A stretch of 34,363 nt of DNA from Bradyrhizobium uaiense (GCF_010811875.1 NZ_VKHP01000079.1:1-34363), one strand, 5' to 3'; shown: positions 1-8,736, counted from the first letter of the stretch. Notes: generated by a model not told the origin, from the sequence alone. Made by a program: numbers and translations.

Positions 1-1206
1 GTAGTTCTGAGCGGTGCGCTGATAATCGTCGTTGTGGCCAAACTCGTATCCGGTGCCCACGACTTCCATCCCGAGGTCTTCGTAGGCACCAATCACATGA
101 CGCGGACGAAGCCCGCCGACATACAGCATGACCGTTCGGCCCTCCAGGCGCGGGCGATACTTCGCAACCACCGCGTTGACCAGCGGCTGGTACTTTTCAA
201 TCACCCGCTCGGCCCCTTCCTTGATCTTGTCGTCGAAATAGGCCGCAATCTTCCGCAGCGATTCTGCGATCTTTGAAGGTCCGAAGAAGTTGTATTCGCA
301 CCAGGGGATGCCGAATTTCTCTTCCATGTGGCGGGAGATGTAGTTCATTGAACGGTAGCAATGCAGAAGGTTGAGCTTGGCTTTCGGAGTTGCCTCGAGT
401 TCAGCGAGTGAACCGTCGCCGGACCACTGCGCGATCACCCGCAGGCCCATTTCCTCCAGCAGAATTCGCGATGACCAGGCATCGCCGCCGATATTGTAGT
501 CGCCGATGATTGCAACATCGTAAGGCGTCGGCTCGAACTTTGGTGCGCTGTCGGGCTCGAGCTTGTCGAAGATCCAGTCACGCACCGCGTCGTTGGCAAT
601 GTGGTGACCTAGTGACTGCGACACGCCACGAAAACCCTCGCAGCGGACCGGCACGATGGTCTTGCCTCCATACTCCTTGGATTTAGTTCTTGAGACAGCC
701 TCGATATCGTCGCCGATCAGTCCGATCGGGCATTCCGATTGGATGGTGATGCCGTTGTTGAGAGGAAACAGCTCCTGGATTTCGTCAAGAACTTTGACCA
801 GCTTCTTGTCACCACCGAATACGATATCCTTTTCCTGGAAGTCGGAGGTGAATTGCAGGGTCACGAAGCTATCGATCCCCGTCGTACCAACATAATAGTT
901 GCGGCGCGATCCCCACGAATACTGGCCGCAGCCAACAGGACCATGGCTGATATGGACCATGTCCTTGATAGGTCCCCAAACCACGCCCTTGGATCCCGCG
1001 TAGGCGCAGCCCCGGATCGTCATCACGCCGGGTATGGATTTGATGTTGGACTTCACCCCGCAGTCGGACTTGCCGGCCTGGTGAACGTTGAGGTGCTTGG
1101 CACGCCTTTTCGCGGTTTTCTCCGGATAGACCTTCAGCACCTCCTCGATCAGCTGTTTGTTGCGAGCCCTGATATCTGCGATACTCTGGGTCGTGGCGAG
1201 ACTCAT
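1..1206 (-). CDS. nifD: Nitrogenase MoFe protein alpha chain (NifD), 3' end cut by the window
   Basis: This is the alpha subunit of dinitrogenase, which holds the P-cluster with NifK and carries the FeMo-cofactor. The reading frame enters from the left edge and starts at ATG 1206, giving 402 of about 500 residues. Visible ligands are P-cluster cysteines Cys67 (in RGCAYAGSKG), Cys93 (GPVGCGQY) and Cys159 (SECPIG), His201 of the SLGHHIAND motif, and the cofactor ligand Cys283 in LHCYRSMNYI. The cofactor histidine near residue 450 lies outside. The N-terminus MSLATTQSIADIRARNK closely matches Bradyrhizobium NifD as I recall it. A -24/-12 promoter and two NifA sites lie upstream, and no nifH is adjacent, so nifD probably leads its own operon (nifDKENX in relatives). 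The start is 52 bases from the -12 end of the promoter. Confidence 0.98.
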   Translation of the reverse strand, partial: MSLATTQSIADIRARNKQLIEEVLKVYPEKTAKRRAKHLNVHQAGKSDCGVKSNIKSIPGVMTIRGCAYAGSKGVVWGPIKDMVHISHGPVGCGQYSWGSRRNYYVGTTGIDSFVTLQFTSDFQEKDIVFGGDKKLVKVLDEIQELFPLNNGITIQSECPIGLIGDDIEAVSRTKSKEYGGKTIVPVRCEGFRGVSQSLGHHIANDAVRDWIFDKLEPDSAPKFEPTPYDVAIIGDYNIGGDAWSSRILLEEMGLRVIAQWSGDGSLAELEATPKAKLNLLHCYRSMNYISRHMEEKFGIPWCEYNFFGPSKIAESLRKIAAYFDDKIKEGAERVIEKYQPLVNAVVAKYRPRLEGRTVMLYVGGLRPRHVIGAYEDLGMEVVGTGYEFGHNDDYQRTAQNY

Positions 1207-1257
1207 CTGATGTCCTCAAGGTTAGCTGTTGCAAGAGCGGCTTCTGACCAGAACTTT

Positions 1258-1273
1258 TGCAACCAGCATGCCA
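1258..1273 (-). promoter_or_regulatory. Sigma-54 (-24/-12) promoter of nifD
   Basis: On the minus strand this reads TGGCATGCTGGTTGCA. The invariant GG and GC dinucleotides are ten bases apart and flanked by the TGGCA and TTGCA consensus. It lies 52 bases upstream of the nifD start, and two NifA-type sites lie further upstream in the expected position. Confidence 0.93.
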
Positions 1274-1342
1274 GCGCTTCGCGAACACAAAACCCATAAC
1301 GATTAACGGCAGTTAGCGCGTCTCGCGCGGGGGCAACGCCGT

Positions 1343-1358
1343 TGTTGCGAACGCGACA
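1343..1358 (-). promoter_or_regulatory. NifA upstream activator site, proximal (nifD)
   Basis: TGT-N10-ACA, the NifA binding consensus, about 70 bases upstream of the -24 element of nifD. It is the nearer of two sites. Confidence 0.85.
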
Positions 1359-1391
1359 TCGCGCTTTGCTCGGAGGCTTCTTGGTTTGACC

Positions 1392-1407
1392 TGTTCGAAA
1401 CGGAACA
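1392..1407 (-). promoter_or_regulatory. NifA upstream activator site, distal (nifD)
   Basis: A second TGT-N10-ACA palindrome with core TGTTCGAAACGGAACA. It is 49 bases from the first, close to a whole number of helical turns, so both sites should face the same side of the DNA. Confidence 0.85.
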
Positions 1408-1596
1408 AGGGGGACCTATATGCGAAATGGCCCCGCTCAGCTATCAGCGCGTGTTTTCGTTCTAGACGTGAACCCATAAATCTGCCGGGCGGACGGCTTG
1501 CCAGAATCCGCTATGGCCCGATAGCGACCAAATTCCGCAGCGCGACGAAATAACGCGAAGGGTGAGGAGCGAACGTCAGCTCCAGTTCACGCTACT

Positions 1597-2487
1597 CTAT
1601 AAACTTGGCGCAATCTCAGACCTGATCCATTCCACGAAGGTCTGCAAAGCGCGGCGCTGACGGCCAGCGCGCGGGAACACTAGATGATGACCAACGTAGC
1701 GGATGTCGGTGGAGCGGCCAGCCAGGGGCGCTATCAGGCGCCCCGATGCTATCTCACTTTCAGCCAACCGAGTTGATTCCAACGTCACGCCAACCCCGCC
1801 GCAAGCCATGGCTATTGCGAGGAAGCTGCGGTCGAATCGCATTCCATGGATCGCTGGAGGTTCGAGCCCGTTCGCGGCGAACCATTGATACCATTGAACC
1901 TGCTTCACGTCGGAGCGAATAAGAACTTGGCTCAACAAATCCTTTGGCTGGCGGATTCTCTTCGCGATCTGAGGAGCACACAGAGGGGTGACGGTTTCTT
2001 CACCAAGCGGGATCACTTCGAGGCCCTCACCGCGAGGTGAACCGTAGACGATGTCCAGATCGAAATCGTCGTTCGTGAAGCGGGCGTACTCCGTATTGGC
2101 GGCGAGCCGAACCTCCAGTTTCGGTTCGGCCGCGAGAAATTTGGTCAGGCGCGGGGCCAGCCATTGCGCTGCGAAACTTGGCGCACAATGCACCCTCAGG
2201 AGCTGCGGCCCGCGACCTGCGACTTCTTCGATCCCGCGCCGCAAATTGTCGAAGGCCGCACCGGCGTGGCGCATCAGGTTCTCGCCAGCGGGCGTTAGAC
2301 GGACGGAACGAGCACTCCGCTCGAACAGAACGGTGCTCATGGTGCTTTCCAGCTTGCGGATCGCGTGGCTGACGGCGCTCGGCGTCAAATGCAATTCGTC
2401 GGCCGCGTCGCTGAAGGAGCCAGTGCGCGCAGCCGCTTCGAAGGCCCGGATAGCGGAGATCGGGATGCTCGACAGCAGCATACCCAT
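1597..2487 (-). CDS. LysR-family regulator (GcvA-like), probable controller of the adjacent catabolic operon
   Basis: The predicted protein is 296 residues, normal for LysR regulators. The N-terminal winged helix-turn-helix reads IPISAIRAFEAAARTGSFSDAADELHLTPSAVSHAIRKLE. A periplasmic-binding-like effector domain follows (from about LLRVHCAPSFAAQWLAPRL onward), typical of the GcvA/AmpR-like branch. The open frame extends upstream into the dehydrogenase region, but homology begins at MGMLLSSIPIS, so I start at ATG 2487; ATG 2481 is equally possible and neither has a strong ribosome site. It is divergent from the dehydrogenase-transketolase-TRAP genes, with a 15-base inverted repeat just before its start. 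Divergent placement suggests it controls those genes and itself. The inducer is unknown. Confidence 0.9.
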   Translation of the reverse strand: MGMLLSSIPISAIRAFEAAARTGSFSDAADELHLTPSAVSHAIRKLESTMSTVLFERSARSVRLTPAGENLMRHAGAAFDNLRRGIEEVAGRGPQLLRVHCAPSFAAQWLAPRLTKFLAAEPKLEVRLAANTEYARFTNDDFDLDIVYGSPRGEGLEVIPLGEETVTPLCAPQIAKRIRQPKDLLSQVLIRSDVKQVQWYQWFAANGLEPPAIHGMRFDRSFLAIAMACGGVGVTLESTRLAESEIASGRLIAPLAGRSTDIRYVGHHLVFPRAGRQRRALQTFVEWIRSEIAPSL

Positions 2488-2489
2488 AA

Positions 2490-2504
2490 GTGAACCAGAT
2501 TCAC
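2490..2504. promoter_or_regulatory. Inverted repeat, candidate LysR operator
   Basis: The sequence GTGAACCAGATTCAC has perfect 5-base arms around a 5-base centre. It lies 2 bases upstream of the lysR start and in the lysR/dehydrogenase divergent region, where LysR-type proteins usually bind. The binding role is inferred. Confidence 0.5.
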
Positions 2505-2617
2505 ACATCCAAGACAACTGCGCGTTTGTCCCGGCCGGCCCCTCGGCTCTAGCAATGGGGCAAGAGGACCGGCTGCCACCCGCGGCGTCCAAAACGACAG
2601 GGACAGGGAGGATTCGA

Positions 2618-3367
2618 ATGCTGCTTCGCGGCAAAACGGCGATCATCACAGGGGCGGCCTCGCCCCGCGGGATTGGCCTCGCGACCGCCAGGCGATTTGG
2701 CGAAGAGGGCGCGCGGGTTGCCATCCTCGACATCGATGGGACCGCCGCACTAGCCGCCGCGCAAGGCCTCGGCGACGCTCATATCGGAATTGCTTGCAAC
2801 GTCGCCGACCAGGCTTCGTGTCAGAAGGCAGTCGAAGCTGTCGTCGACGGTTTCGGCCAAATCGATATCCTGATCAACAATGCCGGCATCACACAGCCGG
2901 TCAAATTCCTCGACATCACGCCGGCCGACTGGGACCGTATCCAGGACGTCAACCTCAAGGGCATTCTGTTCCTGTCCCAGGCAGTGATCCCGCATATGCG
3001 GAAGCGCAAGTCGGGATCGATTGCATGCATGTCGTCGGTATCGGCCCAGCGCGGCGGCGGCATTTTCGGTGGTCCGCACTACTCGGCGGCGAAGGCGGGG
3101 GTCCTTGGGCTTGCCAAGGCGATGGCTCGGGAATTTGGCGCCGATGGTATCCGCGTCAACTGCGTCACGCCGGGATTGATAGGCACCGACATCACCTCCG
3201 GCAAGCTCAACGACGAGATGAAAGCGAAGATCCTGGAAGGCATTCCGCTGGGACGGCTCGGGGAGGCCAAGGACGTTGCCGGCATCTACACATTTCTCGC
3301 ATCGGACCTCTCGGCATACGTCACCGGCGCCGTGATCGACGTCAACGGCGGGATGCTCATTCACTAA
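2618..3367 (+). CDS. SDR-family NAD(P)-dependent oxidoreductase
   Basis: A classical short-chain dehydrogenase of 249 residues. The nucleotide-binding glycine motif is TGAASPRGIG at residues 11-20, NNAG is at 87-90, catalytic serines lie in SSVSAQ near 139-143, and the YSAAK motif gives Tyr155 and Lys159. The C-terminus ITDVNGG-like segment (VTGAVIDVNGGM) is typical. The start at ATG 2618 is set by GGGAGGA 6 bases upstream; the longer upstream frame is antisense to lysR. It is the first gene of an operon with two transketolase halves and a TRAP transporter, so it probably oxidises a polyol or sugar acid, or reduces a ketose. The substrate cannot be read from sequence. Confidence 0.93.
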   Translation: MLLRGKTAIITGAASPRGIGLATARRFGEEGARVAILDIDGTAALAAAQGLGDAHIGIACNVADQASCQKAVEAVVDGFGQIDILINNAGITQPVKFLDITPADWDRIQDVNLKGILFLSQAVIPHMRKRKSGSIACMSSVSAQRGGGIFGGPHYSAAKAGVLGLAKAMAREFGADGIRVNCVTPGLIGTDITSGKLNDEMKAKILEGIPLGRLGEAKDVAGIYTFLASDLSAYVTGAVIDVNGGMLIH

Positions 3368-3387
3368 GAGCAGCGATGGAGAGACGG

Positions 3388-4233
3388 ATGTCCACGAGTT
3401 CACTTGTCAACGCGCCTAGCCTTTCGCAGCGTGCGCGCAACATTCGCCGCAATGCCCTGCGCATGGGCGAAGTTCAAGGCCAGGGCTATATCGCGCAGGC
3501 GCTCGATATTTCCGACGTGTTGGCGGTCGCATATTTTCACGCGATGCGCTACCGGCCTGAGGAGCCCACCTGGGAAGATCGCGACCGTTTCCTCCTTTCC
3601 AACGGTCACTACGCGATCGCCCTTTATGCCGCACTGATCGAGGCCGGCATTATCCCCGAAGTCGAACTCGAGACGTATGGCTTCGACGAAAGCCGCCTGC
3701 CGATGTCAGGCATGGCGTCCTACACGCCCGGCATGGAAATGTCCGGCGGGTCCCTGGGGCTCGGACTGAGCATCGCGGTCGGCATGGGCCTCGGGTTGAA
3801 GCGCAAGGGCTCCAAGAGCCGCGTCTTCACGCTGTTCTCGGACGGAGAGCTGGACGAGGGTTCGAAGTGGGAAGCGATGATGTCGGCTGCACACCACAAG
3901 CTCGACAATTTGATCGCGATCATTGACGTCAACAACCAGCAGGCCGACGGCCCTTCGAAACAGATGATGGGGTTCGAGCCGTTGGTCGACAAGCTCGAGG
4001 CCTTCGGCTGGTTCGTGCGCCGAGTCGACGGCAATGACCTGGACGCCGTCGTGGCAGCATTCGACGCGACGATTTCGCACCCCGAGCCGCAACCGAGGAT
4101 CATCATCGCCGACACTGTCATGGGCAAGGGAGTTCCGTTCCTCGAACAGCGAGAAAAGAACCACTTCATTCGGGTCGAAGCGCACGAATGGAAATTGGCG
4201 CTGGCAGAACTTGATGCGGGAGACAGGTCATGA
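3388..4233 (+). CDS. Transketolase, N-terminal (TPP-binding) subunit of a split enzyme
   Basis: This 281-residue protein corresponds to the pyrophosphate-binding half of transketolase. It contains SNGHY at 71-75, the TPP/Mg motif SDGELDEG at 151-158 closed by NN at 182-183, and the GKGVPFLE segment near 252-259. Split transketolases work as a heterotetramer with a separate pyrimidine-binding subunit, encoded here by the next gene with a 4-base ATGA overlap. I start at ATG 3388, which has GGAGAG 4 bases upstream, rather than ATG 3376. Transketolases move two-carbon ketol units between ketoses and aldoses. No kinase gene accompanies it, so the substrate may be unphosphorylated or use other kinases. 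Confidence 0.92.
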   Translation: MSTSSLVNAPSLSQRARNIRRNALRMGEVQGQGYIAQALDISDVLAVAYFHAMRYRPEEPTWEDRDRFLLSNGHYAIALYAALIEAGIIPEVELETYGFDESRLPMSGMASYTPGMEMSGGSLGLGLSIAVGMGLGLKRKGSKSRVFTLFSDGELDEGSKWEAMMSAAHHKLDNLIAIIDVNNQQADGPSKQMMGFEPLVDKLEAFGWFVRRVDGNDLDAVVAAFDATISHPEPQPRIIIADTVMGKGVPFLEQREKNHFIRVEAHEWKLALAELDAGDRS

Positions 4234-5240
4234 AGTCGGCTACCTCAGCTACGCCCGGGAAACCGCGGCTCACCACCTCCGCGATGATCGCGTCGATCGC
4301 CGCCGAGGGACAAAAGACGAAACCGGCGCCGTTCGGTAACGCGCTTGTCGAATTGGCCCGGAGCCGCCCCGAGGTGGTGGGCCTCACCGCCGATCTGGGC
4401 AAGTACACGGACTTGCACATTTTCGCGAAGGAGTTTCCAGACCGCTACTATCAAATGGGTATGGCGGAGCAGCTCCTCTACGGTGCGGCTTCGGGCATGG
4501 CGGCTGAAGGATTCATGCCCTTCGCTACGACTTATGCGGTGTTCGCCTCGCGGCGCGCCTACGATTTCATCCACCAGACGATTGCAGAGGAAGACCGCAA
4601 CGTAAAGATCGTCTGCGCCTTGCCAGGTCTCACCTCCGGCTACGGCCCAAGCCACCAGGCGGCGGAAGACCTCGCGCTGTTCCGCGCAATGCCGAACATG
4701 ACCGTGATCGATCCCTGCGACGCTCATGAGATCGAGCAGATCGTTCCGGCCATCGCGGCGCATCACGGACCCGTATATATGCGGCTCTTGCGTGGTCAGG
4801 TGCCCCTCGTCCTGGACGAGTACAACTATCAATTCAGGCTCGGCAAGGCATCCTTGATTCGGGGCGGTCGGGACATCCTGATCATCTCCTCTGGAATCAT
4901 GACCATGCGGGCGCTGGAAGCCGCAAAGGAACTCGCCGGTGATAGCGTGGACGTGGCCGTGCTGCATGTCCCGACAATCAAGCCGCTCGACCACGAAGCG
5001 ATACTGCGCGAAGCAGGGAAACCTGGCCGTCTCGTCGTGGTCGCCGAGAACCATACCATCATCGGCGGGCTCGGAGAGGCGGTTGCAGCGTTGTTGATGC
5101 GCTCCGACGTCCATCCCACCTTCCGCCAGATCGCGTTGCCCGATGAGTTCCTTGCCGCTGGGGCGCTTCCCACGCTGCACGATCGCTACGGCATTTCGAC
5201 TGCCGAAGTTGCAAGGCAGATCAAGGGGTGGCTGCGCTAA
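4230..5240 (+). CDS. Transketolase, C-terminal (pyrimidine-binding) subunit of a split enzyme
   Basis: This 336-residue protein has the pyrimidine-binding and C-terminal domains of transketolase. The catalytic glutamate is Glu80 in the QMGMAEQ motif, which activates the cofactor, followed by the GPSHQAAEDLALFRAMPNM segment typical of the 1-deoxyxylulose synthase/transketolase fold. The C-terminal region ends with ENHTIIGGLGEAVA, also typical. The start overlaps the previous gene's stop (ATGA) with GGGAGA upstream, so equimolar coupled translation is likely. Residues 1-30 are an extra low-complexity lead. D-apulose-4-phosphate transketolase (AptAB) is a precedent for a split, catabolic transketolase, but nothing here fixes the same substrate. 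Confidence 0.92.
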   Translation: MKSATSATPGKPRLTTSAMIASIAAEGQKTKPAPFGNALVELARSRPEVVGLTADLGKYTDLHIFAKEFPDRYYQMGMAEQLLYGAASGMAAEGFMPFATTYAVFASRRAYDFIHQTIAEEDRNVKIVCALPGLTSGYGPSHQAAEDLALFRAMPNMTVIDPCDAHEIEQIVPAIAAHHGPVYMRLLRGQVPLVLDEYNYQFRLGKASLIRGGRDILIISSGIMTMRALEAAKELAGDSVDVAVLHVPTIKPLDHEAILREAGKPGRLVVVAENHTIIGGLGEAVAALLMRSDVHPTFRQIALPDEFLAAGALPTLHDRYGISTAEVARQIKGWLR

Positions 5241-5404
5241 GCGCGCACCTCGATACGTCAAGTTCGACTGAGGGAAGAATCGCTTACGCGGCGTCGCCGC
5301 GGAGAACGATGGCCGCTGCCTGACGGCCGGTGCCCGAGAACCGGCCGGAGCTGCAGAAGCGTACTGCTGCCGACAACATACCGATACTCAACAAGGAGGA
5401 AGCA

Positions 5405-6430
5405 ATGACCCAACGCAAATCGACTGCCATCACCCGTCGCAAGTTGCTCCTGGCCGGCGCGGCCGTCCCGTTGTGCGCCATCCTCAGCCGCCCGGCCGCC
5501 GCCGCAGAGTTCACTTACAAGCTTGCGACCGGGCAGGACCCCGCGCATCCGGTGAACGCTCGGGCCAAGGAGGCCGCCGATCGCATTAAGGAAGCGACTA
5601 GCGGACGCCTGGAAATCAATCTCTTCCCGGCCAACCAGCTTGGCTCGGATACGGATCTGCTGACGCAGGTTCGCAACGGTAGCGTCGAGCTTTTCAACCT
5701 CTCCTCTCTGATCCTCGCCACCCTTGTACCCGCCGCTGGCATCGTGAATCTCGGCTTCCTCTTCCCCAACTACGATGCCGTCTGGAAGGCCATGGACGGC
5801 GAACTCGGCGCCTACATCCGCGCGCAGATCGCCAAGACGCCCGTCATGGCGGTGTCCAAACCTTGGGACAATGGCTTCCGCCACATCACGTCGTCGGGCC
5901 GTAAGATCAAGACACCGGACGACCTCAAGGGCTTCAAGCTCAGGGTACCTGCCGCACCCAATCTGACGTCGCTCTTTCTTGCGCTCGGGGCAGGACCAGC
6001 GCCGATCAACTTCAACGAGGTCTATTCCGCGCTCCAGACCAAGGTCGTGGACGGTCAGGAAAATCCCCTTCCGATCATAGCAACGGCGCGCCTGTATGAG
6101 GTGCAGAAGACCTGCAGCCTGACGGGTCACGTCTGGGACAATTACTGGATCCTCGGCAACAAGCGCGCGTTCCAGAAGCTTCCGCAGGACGTGCAAGAGA
6201 TCGTGACGCGCGAATTCGATCGCTCGGCCAACGATGAACGAGCCGACATCGCAAAGCTCAGTGAGTCCCTCCGCACCGATTTGACAGCCAAGGGGATGCA
6301 ATTCCTCGACGTCGACCGATCCGCCTTCCGGCAGGCGCTGGCAAAGACGAGCTTCTATGCCGACTGGAAATCCAAATTCGGCGAGGAGGCCTGGGTTCAA
6401 CTTGAGAAAGCCGCGGGCAAGTTGAGGTGA
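5405..6430 (+). CDS. TRAP transporter substrate-binding protein (DctP family)
   Basis: This 341-residue periplasmic receptor delivers substrate to a TRAP permease. It has a cleavable signal (TRRKLLLAGAAVPLCAILSRPAAAA) with twin arginines, cleaved near residue 33. The mature part is of DctP type: FTYKLATGQDPAHPVNARAKEAADRIKEATSGRLEI, then the FNEVYSALQTKVVDGQENP signature around residues 200-220, where the family's conserved arginine (FKLRVP) contacts a carboxylate. The frame opens further upstream but ATG 5405 has a near-perfect AAGGAGGA 4 bases before it. A 164-base gap separates it from the transketolase, and the permease follows 3 bases after its stop. The ligand is probably an organic acid or sugar acid. 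Confidence 0.94.
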   Translation: MTQRKSTAITRRKLLLAGAAVPLCAILSRPAAAAEFTYKLATGQDPAHPVNARAKEAADRIKEATSGRLEINLFPANQLGSDTDLLTQVRNGSVELFNLSSLILATLVPAAGIVNLGFLFPNYDAVWKAMDGELGAYIRAQIAKTPVMAVSKPWDNGFRHITSSGRKIKTPDDLKGFKLRVPAAPNLTSLFLALGAGPAPINFNEVYSALQTKVVDGQENPLPIIATARLYEVQKTCSLTGHVWDNYWILGNKRAFQKLPQDVQEIVTREFDRSANDERADIAKLSESLRTDLTAKGMQFLDVDRSAFRQALAKTSFYADWKSKFGEEAWVQLEKAAGKLR

Positions 6431-6433
6431 GCC

Positions 6434-8317
6434 ATGGAACATGCGCACATGGACGGGGCGACACTTGCTCTTCCTGAGCCTGCCTCCGGATGGCGCAAGG
6501 CTGTTGTGAGCCTGAACAAGGCACTGAAACCCGTCGCCGCCATTCCTGCCGCACTGCTGGTCATTGCGGAGGTGATCGTCCTTTTCGTCGGCATCGTCTC
6601 TCGCTACGTGCTCCACACCCCGATTGTCTGGTCGGATGAGCTCGCCGGCATCCTGTTTCTATGGCTGGCGATGCTGGGATCGGTCGTCGCCTTCCAGCGG
6701 GCCGAGCATATGCGGATGACGGCCATCGTTGGCATGATCCGACCGGAAGCCAGGTTGTTCCTTGACGTCTTTGCGACGGCTGCCACGTTCGCGTTCCTGC
6801 TTCTGGTAGTTCGCCCCGCCTACGAGTTTGCGGCCGACGAAGTCTTCGTCACAACTCCGGCTCTGGGAATAGTCAACACTTGGCGCGCGGCCGCCCTGCC
6901 GGTCGGCGTCGGCTTGATGCTGGTCGTAGCCACCCTGAGGCTGGCAGCCACAGCCAATGTGAAGCACCTTGCGGCTGCAATCGCTGCGGTAGGAACGCTG
7001 ATCGGGGTTCTCGCGCTGCTCGCACCAATCCTTAAACCCCTCGGCAATCTGAACCTGCTGATCTTCTTCGTGTTTATCGTTGGCGCCATGGTTTTCGCAG
7101 CGGTGCCGATCGCCTTCGCGTTCGGCCTGGCGACCATCGGCTACCTAACACTGACGACCAGCACACCCGACGTGGTCGTTATCGGTCGCATGGACGAAGG
7201 CATGAGCCATCTCATCCTGCTCGCGGTGCCGATGTTCGTGTTCCTCGGCTTGTTGATCGAAATGACCGGCATGGCCCGCGCTATGGTCGGTTTCCTCGCC
7301 AGCCTGCTCGGCCACGTTCGGGGCGGCCTCCAATATGTGCTGGTCGGTGCGATGTATCTGGTCTCGGGTATTTCGGGATCCAAGGCGGCCGATATGGCAG
7401 CAATAGCGCCTGTGCTCTTCCCCGAAATGACCAGACGCGGCGCGAAGCGTGGTGACCTCGTCGCGCTCCTGGCGGCGACCGGTGCTCAGACCGAGACGAT
7501 CCCCCCATCATTGGTGTTGATCACGATCGGATCGGTGACGGGTGTGTCGATCGCGGCCCTGTTCACGGGCGGGTTGTTGCCGGCGATCGTGCTCGCGGTC
7601 GGACTGTGCGCGGTAGTGTGGTGGCGGTACCGTCGAGAGGATTTGTCGCACGTTCAGCGGGCGACCAGGCGTGAAATCGGCCGTTCCTTTCTGATCGCGA
7701 TTCCCGCCATTGCCCTTCCATTTGTGATCCGCGCCGCAGTGGTCGAGGGGGTAGCAACAGCCACCGAGGTCTCGACGATAGGCATCGTCTATTCCGTATT
7801 GGCCGGGCTTTTTATCTATCGCCGGTTCGACTGGCGTCGCCTCTATCCGATGTTGGTTGAGACCGCGGCCCTTTCCGGCGCGATCCTCTTCATCATCGGT
7901 GCGGCGACGGGGATGGCCTGGGCTTTGACCCAATCGGGCTTCTCGGCATCTCTTGCGAAGTTCATGACCTCCTTGCCGGGTGGTGCGCCGATATTTCTGA
8001 TCGTCACCATCCTTGCGTTCGTCGTCCTGGGAAGCGTGCTCGAAGGCATCCCTGCCATCGTGCTCTTCGGTCCGCTGCTTTTCCCCATTGCCCGTCAGGT
8101 GGGGGTGCATGAGGTCCACTATGCCATGGTCGTCGTTCTGGCGATGGGGATTGGACTTTTCGCGCCGCCATTCGGCGTCGGCTACTATGCGGCGTGCGCC
8201 ATCAGCCGGATTCATCCCGACGAAGGCATGGGTCCGATCCTGGCGTACATGCTGGCCCTGGTCCTCGGCACGGTCATAGTGGCTGCAGTGCCGTGGATTT
8301 CCATAGGTTTCCTTTAA
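6434..8317 (+). CDS. Fused TRAP permease, small plus large subunits (DctQ-DctM)
   Basis: A 627-residue inner-membrane protein joining the two TRAP membrane subunits. Residues about 25-170 form the DctQ part, with helices and the conserved VWSDELAGILFLWLAMLGSVVAF segment and RAEHMRM. Residues about 195-627 form the DctM part, with many hydrophobic helices, the VPMFVFLGLLIEMTGMA stretch and GSKAADMAAIAPVL; the conserved 'IPPS' region and the second inverted repeat with VLGSVLEGIPAIVLFGPLLFPIA are also present. Fusion of the two subunits is known in part of the TRAP family. It sits directly after the binding protein and would import the same ligand by sodium symport. The C-terminus is intact and it is the last gene of the operon. 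Confidence 0.93.
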   Translation: MEHAHMDGATLALPEPASGWRKAVVSLNKALKPVAAIPAALLVIAEVIVLFVGIVSRYVLHTPIVWSDELAGILFLWLAMLGSVVAFQRAEHMRMTAIVGMIRPEARLFLDVFATAATFAFLLLVVRPAYEFAADEVFVTTPALGIVNTWRAAALPVGVGLMLVVATLRLAATANVKHLAAAIAAVGTLIGVLALLAPILKPLGNLNLLIFFVFIVGAMVFAAVPIAFAFGLATIGYLTLTTSTPDVVVIGRMDEGMSHLILLAVPMFVFLGLLIEMTGMARAMVGFLASLLGHVRGGLQYVLVGAMYLVSGISGSKAADMAAIAPVLFPEMTRRGAKRGDLVALLAATGAQTETIPPSLVLITIGSVTGVSIAALFTGGLLPAIVLAVGLCAVVWWRYRREDLSHVQRATRREIGRSFLIAIPAIALPFVIRAAVVEGVATATEVSTIGIVYSVLAGLFIYRRFDWRRLYPMLVETAALSGAILFIIGAATGMAWALTQSGFSASLAKFMTSLPGGAPIFLIVTILAFVVLGSVLEGIPAIVLFGPLLFPIARQVGVHEVHYAMVVVLAMGIGLFAPPFGVGYYAACAISRIHPDEGMGPILAYMLALVLGTVIVAAVPWISIGFL

Positions 8318-8736
8318 AATCCGCGAAACGTCTCAGCTGCGGAGATCGTCCGCAAGGTGAGCTTCTGGCGAGCTAGACAGGTTGTTCGCACAGTTCTTTG
8401 CCCCTCGTGGAGGCAACGATCCGGGCGCGAAGCGACACACGGCGTTCAGGGGCATACCCGACTATGGATCGCGCATCGACCAGATCACCATGCGAGTTTT
8501 CGAAAAGGCCTGACGTGAATGCGGGTCGCCCTTCGCTCGAAGCTCCGATTACTTTCACGACAGCGCGACTAGCCTCTGGAAGGCCAATCCTACGTCATGT
8601 CCACTTCGATCATGGACGACCGGGTCGAGCCACTAGCAAGCCCGGCCAAGTCCGCTATGCCGCCGAAAGCGGAAGCATATGCAAAGCGTTACCGGTACGG
8701 CCGCGGGGCGTTGCCGATTGATGGCCGGCCCGAAAC
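8318..8736. other. Intergenic stretch with possible gene debris
   Basis: There is no convincing intact gene and no clear terminator. On the minus strand an open frame at about 8373-8594 ends in ARSIVGYAPERR, which faintly resembles the C-terminus of NAD-dependent epimerase/dehydratase proteins. It lacks the nucleotide-binding N-terminus, so at best it is a remnant. A plus-strand frame at 8398-8721 overlaps it and has no recognisable features. Confidence 0.35.

Noticed and set aside
2051..2617. Long upstream extension of the dehydrogenase frame
   Set aside because: It is antisense to lysR; the SDR homology and a good ribosome site begin at 2618.
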